The notes under the pieces were generated by a model that saw nothing but the letters and a program-made list of their open reading frames with translations, searched no databases and had not been told where the DNA came from. Source: Silene noctiflora (lineage: Eukaryota; Streptophyta; Magnoliopsida; Caryophyllales; Caryophyllaceae). Taken from it: a DNA stretch of 39,042 nucleotides. Positions 34,501 to 39,042 of this stretch are shown piece by piece; within the stretch, counting starts at the first letter, position 1, and every line of letters starts with the position of its first letter. Where the stretch lies: positions 100,483-139,524 of the forward strand of contig VHZZ01000237.1 of NCBI GenBank assembly GCA_009801015.1. Direction: 5' to 3'. Both the position numbers and the translations under genes were made by a program.

Positions 34501-36209
34501 TGCAGTCTTCTTCTGAGGCGTGAATGTTGTTCATTCGGTAATGGTGAATATGTCAAGACAGGTTTGGCTGAACTTCAACAGTGGTGTTACACTGCGACTG
34601 AAGAGGTAAAGGTTTCTAAGCTACTTAACTTGGGAGATGGTATCAAATATTCCCTCTGTTTTTACTCTTTTATATGTCGTTCTCACTGTTCGGGACAGAA
34701 ACACTCTCTTCTCTCCTCAATATCTCTCAAAAAATACGAGTAAATATAATGAAATGGGTACTCTTACGAACTAACGGTACGAAATTAAAAAAAAATCTCA
34801 AATTACGTGTTTGTGAAGTTAAAGTCCAACCGCTTTCTCAAAATTCGGAAAGTCGTCGTTAAAAACGGAGGGAGTATGTAATTATGTATTATTCGGTGCA
34901 ATAATCTCGGAAGGATCCAGTTTGCAGGGGCATCATGGGAGGCATTAAAGCATATCAGACAGGCTATTGGGTTTTTGGTAATGTTCGTTGTTCTTTTTCC
35001 ATTGAAGGACTTTATATACAAAGTAGCTAACTTTATGTGTAAAATTAAATTGGAAATATGATTTGGTTGCTCGTGGTTCAATTTTTTTTCTGATCAGGTC
35101 ATTCATCAGAAGCGAAAAATATCTTTGGATGAATTAACCCATCACCTTTGCCCCGTGAGTGAACAGACATATTAGCGAATATTGAAAAATTTCCTTTTTC
35201 ATCAATATGAAGGGTTTATTACCAGCCTTTTATGTGCCCTGTAGGTTCTGAGTATACAGCAATTGTACCGCATTGGCACAATGTACTGGGATGACAAGTA
35301 CGGCAACCACAGTTTGAATCCAGATGTAAGTTCTACTGTCTACTGGATAAAGAAGAATCTGCTTTCGGTTTCTTAGAATTGTTTGTGTTTGATTTTAAAA
35401 TTATTGTTTGCGGCTAGGTTATTGCTAACATGAGGGCGCTAATGACGGAAGATTCAAACAATGCAGTTAGTAATTCTTTCCTATTGGATGATGATTCAAG
35501 GTTTGTTGCTAATTTTACTAAATCTCTTTGTATCCCTGTCATAATTACATGGTCTTGAGCCGATTATCAATATCTTGGGAGAATCTGTCAACTGCACACT
35601 GCGGTAACCATTGCCAAAGTGCCTAACTGCCTATGTCTGGCTCTACGCCTCTATGTAGGGGTAGAAAAGGAAAAGGGTATACATATGTATTTAATGTGTG
35701 GGGTTAAATGTTGGTTTGAGATTTGATCGCGGAAGTGGTCATCGGATTTGATTACGGACATATTAAATGCAGCTGATATTGCCTCAGAATGCAGTCACAA
35801 TGAATTGTTAAAACACCTTGATAACTCGATCGTGATGGCCTTTCTTTTAATTCCTTTCTTCGCATTTCTCCTTGTTATTGTTCATTTAATTTATCTCTTA
35901 GCATTTTAGCAGTTTTTTACTTACAAATTACTTTTCATCTGTTGCCTATAGTTAACCTCGTAAAGTATTTATTATGATTTGCGAACCTTAGACTCTGAAG
36001 AGTCTGACCACTTGAAGTGTCAGTTGTGTAACAGGCCCTCGCCTGATTGGTTGTTCTGCTTGTGAAGTAGATTCTCACTCTATTTATGTTGTGCACGCAG
36101 CATTCTGTTTTCTGTGGATGACATATCGAGATCTATGGACAAGATCGACATTGCTAACTTGGAACCACCTCCTCTTATCCGCGATAACTCTGGGTTCAAC
36201 TTCTTGTGA
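16596..36209 (+). CDS. Class XI myosin heavy chain (38 exons, 1527 aa)
   Basis: Processive plant actin motor that moves organelles and drives cytoplasmic streaming. Exons: 16596-16598, 18423-18551, 19370-19513, 20762-20907, 21002-21158, 21342-21400, 21578-21737, 21846-21995, 22085-22221, 22303-22449, 22576-22677, 23760-23817, 23895-23996, 25513-25550, 25680-25806, 25887-26069, 26171-26302, 26416-26525, 26703-26763, 26991-27168, 27564-27769, 27871-27990, 29375-29473, 29957-30178, 30440-30579, 32249-32360, 32448-32489, 32995-33246, 33341-33499, 33604-33810, 33899-34042, 34347-34417, 34506-34605, 34921-34977, 35098-35154, 35245-35325, 35418-35500, 36101-36209. Every junction keeps frame with GT-AG borders, and the total is 4584 nt (Arabidopsis myosin XI-1/MYA1 is 1520 aa). 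The first coding exon is just ATG, inferred because exon 2 lacks a Met and ATG|GTATGT gives the family start [10 protein letters not shown]. No frameshift is seen. The exact XI paralogue is not determined. Confidence 0.93.
16599..18422 (+). other. Myosin intron 1 (1.8 kb)
   Basis: The donor GTATGT directly follows the ATG and the acceptor is GATTGCTGCAG. No transposon ends or protein-like ORFs were recognised inside. The 60-130 codon ORFs at 16780-17236, on both strands, match nothing I know. A long intron at the start codon can carry intron-mediated enhancement, but that is inference. Confidence 0.65.
19514..20761 (+). other. Myosin intron 3 (1.25 kb)
   Basis: It contains overlapping minus-strand ORFs of 74-116 codons at 19724-20166, rich in Cys and hydrophobic residues, and a plus-strand 94-codon ORF at 20335-20619. 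None shows a domain I recognise. An inserted and decayed element is possible, but no termini were found. Confidence 0.4.
22943..23129. mobile_element. Stowaway MITE in myosin intron 11
   Basis: The left end CTCCCTCCTATTTATAGTGT and the right end in reverse complement CTCCCTCCTATTCTTTGTGT continue as TCTTCCCA, giving about 28 bp of inverted repeat. TA follows on the right; the left TA is mutated to CA. Inside, 'GTATTCTTCCCACT' is repeated. Confidence 0.75.
23997..25512 (+). other. Myosin intron 13 (1.5 kb)
   Basis: It separates the exon ending ...VLDLIEK from the one starting [12 protein letters not shown]. No protein-like ORF is recognised. 'GCATTGTTTGGAT' at about 25122 and 'CAGCCAAACAAGGG' at about 25283 are weakly inverted and might be the ends of an old DNA element, but this is not convincing. 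Confidence 0.4.
27091..27990 (+). other. Myosin neck: six IQ motifs (exons 20-22)
   Basis: Residues about 743-883 contain six light-chain/calmodulin-binding IQ repeats, starting near A743 ([14 protein letters not shown]), A766, A791 ([14 protein letters not shown]), V814 ([14 protein letters not shown]), A839 ([14 protein letters not shown]) and S861 ([14 protein letters not shown]). Six is the usual number for class XI. They make a long calmodulin-bound lever arm. The third repeat has N-E where relatives have a hydrophobic-basic pair, a mild deviation. Confidence 0.88.
28808..28994. mobile_element. hAT-like MITE in myosin intron 22
   Basis: This 187-bp element has inverted ends CTATGTTACTCCGACTC and CTATGTTACTCAGACTC (right end in reverse complement), and continuing inverted repeats of the GTGTCCGACACT type. 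It is flanked by a perfect 8-bp direct repeat ATCATAGA (28800-28807 and 28995-29002). An 8-bp duplication fits the hAT superfamily. Elements with 'CTATGTT.CTCGGACTC' ends are common in eudicot genomes, from memory. Confidence 0.85.
29555..29710 (+). mobile_element. LTR-like fragment in myosin intron 23
   Basis: GAGTTGCTCTCCTATCACCAATTGG, TTCTTGGGCTTATTA and GGGTGAGGCCCATGACCG occur in the order seen in small plant LTRs. They parallel 'CTACTCCTATTGCCAATTGG' in the TRIM-like LTR at 31031. No second LTR or primer-binding site is nearby, so it is probably a decayed solo LTR. The ends are approximate. Confidence 0.4.
31031..31388 (+). mobile_element. TRIM-like retroelement in myosin intron 25
   Basis: TGTTGGAATATAAT starts at 31031 and again at 31347, with the following 25 bases (ACATGTGAGTGTCC.ACATTG) nearly identical. 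After the first, LTR-like copy comes TTGGTATCAGAGC (31213-31225), the primer-binding site complementary to initiator tRNA-Met used by many plant LTR retroelements. The interval to the second repeat is only about 130 bp and has no ORF. This fits a terminal-repeat retrotransposon in miniature whose 3' LTR is truncated after about 40 bp. No target duplication can be identified. Confidence 0.6.
31432..31684. repeat. Imperfect tandem duplication (about 125 bp x 2)
   Basis: Copy 1 (31432-31554) and copy 2 (31555-31684) share the order AGTGTT(T)GATTGAA..., TTCATC(G/T)TAATGT.ACTGTATGA, TTGTCTCT.AGGG and CTTTACTAGTATTGGA. They differ by substitutions and small indels. It lies in myosin intron 25, just after the TRIM-like element. 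Confidence 0.7.
31944..32024. repeat. Short tandem duplication (45-bp period)
   Basis: GGATGTTCAGCAGTTGCTGC...ATACT is repeated 45 bp downstream as GGATGTTCAGCATTTGCTGC...ATACT. It is in myosin intron 25. The 75-codon ORF over it encodes the repeat twice and has no other support. Confidence 0.65.
32995..36209 (+). other. Myosin globular tail with DIL domain (exons 28-38)
   Basis: Residues about 1089-1527. Family blocks include [111 protein letters not shown] and SFLLDDDS. This is the dilute (DIL) cargo-binding tail that binds receptors such as MyoB proteins. It ends ...[14 protein letters not shown], and the reading frame continues LRSD and a second stop directly after the TGA (see findings). 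A variable linker (about 1211-1245) differs from the SLFGRM motif common in relatives. Confidence 0.9.
34650..34874. mobile_element. Stowaway MITE in myosin intron 33
   Basis: The right end in reverse complement is CTCCCTCCGTTTTT, the canonical Stowaway terminus, and the left end is TTCCCTCTGTTTTT. TA flanks both sides (34648-34649 and 34875-34876). It is 225 bp with no transposase. It ends 46 bp before exon 34, so it supplies much of the intron's 3' portion. Confidence 0.8.
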
Positions 36210-36840
36210 CTTCGATCTGACTAAATACAGTACCTTGTTTGAGATCACACTCTCTGCCTGCATCTTCCTGAACATAACTCGGCCTGACAGAAAGGAAAAA
36301 TGGGATCGATACGACTTATACTCGGTAATTTTCATGATAGGCTTATACTGGAGCTTACTCTTTAATGTAAGCTAGAATTTTAGTTAGATCTTTAGATTGT
36401 CATGAAACGCAGCTCTGACATGTATGTCTGATCGTGAAACTTTCTATCCTTCTGGGGATGAAGAAACTTGTGCTACGTCCAAAGTGACGAGAATGTACCA
36501 ATATTTCTTCAGACACCATGTATAAGTGTCCAGTTTCCACATCTTACAAAGACGATCTGTACTAAATTTGAGGCGATATTTTTGCACTTCAAAAATTCCT
36601 CCTTGGGTAACTTTGTTGGATCTCGAATTCTGACGGGTTCGCTTTTCATTTTGTATTTTGGCTCTCTAGATTGAAGTCTTTTTAACACTTGGCCCAATAC
36701 CCTATGACGACATTTCCGCCCGACAACCTCTTGTTCCTGATTCTGCCATCAGTTAAGCGCTTGATTTAGGCAATGTTTTGTGTAAGACCATCCTGTGCTA
36801 AGCCGTTGTAACTTATTGTGAGGATTAAAGCTGTGTTAAA
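36210..36840 (+). other. Probable 3' UTR of the myosin gene
   Basis: It follows the TGA at 36207-36209. It has several T-rich stretches and TGTAA-type motifs near 36780-36815, consistent with plant polyadenylation, but the cleavage site is unknown. ORFs of 62-94 codons here and at 36892-37357 on both strands have no recognisable family and are not called. Confidence 0.35.
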
Positions 36841-37368
36841 ACTCAGCACAAGACATATTGCGACATTTCCTGTCTGTCTTACCTGAAATAGTTAGTTTGT
36901 ACGAAAACCTGCCACTACATTCTGATGAAGCATGAGCATGTCGTACTCTAGTGAATCGTGTAACACCGCTGTGTTATGTTGTAAGATTATCGCAAGGATT
37001 GAAGAGTCGAGAAGACAAATAAAAAGAGTAATAATGTCGGTTATATTATCGGAAATGTTACAATTCCGCAATCTGTACAAGAAACTCCCATTAGTAATGA
37101 CTCGGTCACACAAGCTTTACATACATATTCACCATTATCATACAACTGACCAAGCAAACTTTTCATACAACACAAATTCTTATACGAGATCATATCACGA
37201 TAAATTTATCGCGATTCCTCTTTACCAGGAACCCAGGGTAATAGGTGGTACGTTAATAAGCCGGTCTCTCAGAAAAGTAATGGAAACCCAAAAATGTGAA
37301 GATATACAAAACATGATGATTAGTTTCCTAAGAAAGAAGAGAGTATTAATTAATTAATTAATCAAGAA

Positions 37369-37530
37369 TCAGTTGGAGAAGGAAGAAGGGGATGAGGAAG
37401 GCAGATTTCTAAGCATCATAGAGCGAACCCGAGGCGACAAAGGGGCATCGGTGAGAATATGTTCCAGCAGCCTACTCATCACGACCGCATACTCGGCCAG
37501 CATCTCCGCGACAACCGCCACCAGCATCAT
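37369..37530 (-). CDS. Small ORF, 53 aa, uncharacterised plant protein
   Basis: The minus-strand ATG at 37530 (a second in-frame ATG follows directly) runs 53 codons to TGA at 37369-37371. The N-terminal half, MMLVAVVAEMLAEYAVVMSR, looks like an amphipathic or hydrophobic helix; then come LLEHILTDAPLSPRVRSMML, RNLP and a Ser/Pro tail. From memory it resembles a family of roughly 50-70 residue angiosperm proteins of unknown role with an 'LEHxL.xAPxP.RVRxL.LR.LP' pattern; I cannot check this here. Its G+C content is clearly above that of the AT-rich flanks, and in-frame third positions are mostly G or C. It is convergent with the myosin, about 0.5 kb from its likely 3' end. No function is proposed. 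Confidence 0.55.
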   Translation of the reverse strand: MMLVAVVAEMLAEYAVVMSRLLEHILTDAPLSPRVRSMMLRNLPSSSPSSFSN

Positions 37531-37640
37531 CCTGAATATTATTATATTATATCAGAATAATGAGAGATCAAAGTGGGAATCCAGTGGGATAAGATTAAGA
37601 TACCCACGTAGATGATCCTTGATTCTTAACCTTTTCACTT

Positions 37641-37673
37641 TATAATTATAATTATAATTATAATTATAATTAT
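37641..37673 (-). promoter_or_regulatory. (TAATTA)n tract, possible TATA region for the small ORF
   Basis: Five or more TATAAT/TAATTA units lie about 110-145 nt upstream of the minus-strand small ORF. Read on that strand it ends ...ATTATAAAGTG, a plausible TATA element. It may equally be just a microsatellite. Confidence 0.3.
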
Positions 37674-38307
37674 TCTCTCTTGTTTTTTTTTGTTGTACCC
37701 CATCACTATTTTTGTACTTGATATAGGAGGAGTATGTCGTTGTCTTATCTAATACATTTATACATTATTGCCATTTCTTCGTATTACTGGTTGGTTCTAT
37801 ACGGCTGTTTTTGTTGTACAGTATTAGTTTCGTCATGTATTCATCTTATCTGGTCCTGTCTGTCTGTAGACTCTAGTTTACAACTTTAGATACAGAAATA
37901 CTCTTGGTTGACTATACTATACTCAAATCCATTCTTTACTCTTTTCATGCTCACATTAACCCATCCGTTTCGTATCAATCCATGTTCATGATCAGACGGG
38001 GGATTCTTGATAATGGATTACAAATTTAAATTCTTTTCTCTAATTTCTAGAGATATTGGCTATATATTGTACCGGTCAACCATTTTTCTTTGTTGCTTCT
38101 GACTTTAGCCGTGGATGCGATATTGGTGCTCAGGTGGGTCGATTGACAGGTTTCCATGCATGAAGCGACGTTAGGAGCTGCCCAACAAACTACTTCTTTT
38201 GTGTGTAAACCCTCGAATATATGTGTTAGCCTGTAAAGTGCAAACCACGTGACAGACTTCAAGTCTATAAGGCATGGCCCTCATACCAAGAATACTCCAT
38301 AAGATTT
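37674..38307. other. Intergenic, no gene seen
   Basis: The minus-strand ORFs of 60-71 codons at 38047-38353 match nothing I know and overlap what may be the body of the SINE-like element that follows. No other feature is supported. Confidence 0.4.
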
Positions 38308-38388
38308 TGCTCTTTGGGAAGCTTGAACCTTGGTCTCCTAGAATTTCACTCAAGTTTTAACAACTAAACTCTACACTTACAAACCCAA
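38308..38388 (-). mobile_element. SINE-like tRNA-derived head, copy 2
   Basis: Minus strand: TTTAGTTGTTAAAAC (complement of 38354-38368) and AAGGTTCAAGC (complement of 38321-38331) stand at A-box to B-box spacing. The flanks GTAAGTGTAGAGTTTAG and AAGAGCAAA match the copy at 3105-3188. The element body may continue to lower coordinates. Confidence 0.45.
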
Positions 38389-38517
38389 AAAGCTACTTAG
38401 TTGATTACAAATGAGCATCAATAATTAGTCTCATAACTCATATTCTCATAACACATAAGTCATAATTATCATATTTTAAAAATAATCTCCCTTAATTATT
38501 GATTTTTTTTTTTAAAG

Positions 38518-38664
38518 ATGAGTACGACATTTCATCCTACGACAAATGGACAGGCTGAGAGGACCATCAAGATTTTGGAGGATATGTTGAGGGCTTCTGT
38601 GATGGAGTTTGGTGGCAGTTGGGAAGACAGGCTGGATTTGATTGAGTTTTCATACAACAACTAA
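38518..38664 (+). pseudogene. Ty3/gypsy integrase fragment
   Basis: A 48-codon open stretch reads MSTTFHPTTNGQAERTIKIL, then EDMLRASVMEFGGSWEDRL and IEFSYNN. This is the end of the integrase core of plant Ty3/gypsy Pol (usual form STAFHPQTDGQSERT...EFAYNN), including the catalytic-region Glu in QAER. It is flanked by AT-rich unrelated sequence with no LTR, RT or RNase H nearby, so it is an isolated scrap. The third D of 'QTDGQ' has become N. Confidence 0.8.
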
Positions 38665-39042
38665 GGAAATGAAGTACTCATCATGACAATGTGTACAAAA
38701 TGAAATACTCATTTTAAATCATAACAAATAACGAAAGGATTACGAAAAACGTCATACAACACATAAGAGTATCTCTCATTAACTCGTTATAATTCAACAC
38801 TTCGTACTTTATTTCGCAGTACATATTTTACTCATTTCAGTACAATTTGCACCAAATTTTCCATTTGTCTACCCTTAACCAAAAAATATCAAACCAAATC
38901 CTCTCTACTTTCTCTCTATTGTTTCATTCTTAACTTCCTTCAATCTCATTCAATTATGAATGATTATTCAAATATAGAACGTGTAATTAATTCACTAATC
39001 CATTTTTAATAATCAAATTAACTCTTTGTTTAGTTTGTATTT
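38665..39042. other. Intergenic, no gene seen
   Basis: AT-rich sequence without ORFs or recognisable repeat ends up to the end of the window. Confidence 0.4.

Noticed and set aside
16596..36209. Possibility that the myosin is a pseudogene
   Set aside because: All 38 exons join in phase with GT-AG borders, key motor motifs are intact and the length fits the family; only the final few codons look shortened.
36932..37357. 141-codon plus-strand ORF downstream of the myosin
   Set aside because: Composition and sequence match no family, it overlaps an open minus frame, and the start has no supporting context.
1..39042. CRISPR arrays, bacterial operons or phage defence genes
   Set aside because: The window is eukaryotic (spliced genes, plant transposons). 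The repeats seen are transposon ends and short tandem duplications, not regularly spaced direct repeats.

Overview
The window is nuclear DNA from a flowering plant, almost certainly a eudicot. Its genes have many short exons with GT-AG introns, the background is AT-rich, and it is crowded with MITEs, Helitrons, SINE-like heads and retrotransposon scraps. Repeats carrying 'ATCCGTCTTAAG' and 'GTAAGACGG..TATAC' motifs remind me of Caryophyllales genomes; that placement is from memory and tentative.
Layout: (1) 1-8240 is gene-free and transposon-rich. It has Helitron 3' ends, a nested Helitron pair (4241-5078), a further Helitron (5227-5789), TIR elements and a perfect 17-bp hairpin (3019-3064). 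(2) 8240-12600, plus strand, is a complete four-exon GRF-INTERACTING FACTOR gene (GIF1/ANGUSTIFOLIA3 type, 194 aa) with a 2.8-kb first intron. (3) 12600-16280 is intergenic. It holds a minus-strand LINE remnant with an RNase H region and a 765-bp PIF/Harbinger-like element with TTA duplications. (4) 16280-36840, plus strand, is a complete class XI myosin heavy chain. I reconstruct 38 exons, all in phase, giving 1527 aa: motor, six IQ motifs, coiled coil and dilute-type globular tail. Its introns carry several transposons, including a MITE with a perfect 8-bp target duplication and a TRIM-like element. (5) 37369-37530, minus strand, is a 53-codon ORF, convergent with the myosin. (6) 37670-39042 is intergenic, with a SINE-like head and a 48-codon scrap of Ty3/gypsy integrase.
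The two main genes are not functionally linked: GIF1 is a transcriptional co-activator of leaf growth and the myosin drives organelle transport on actin. I found no new multi-gene system. The points most worth a second look are the small minus-strand ORF, a myosin stop codon that appears to cut five residues from an ancestral C-terminus, the ATG-only first coding exon preceded by a possible upstream ORF, and the nested Helitrons.
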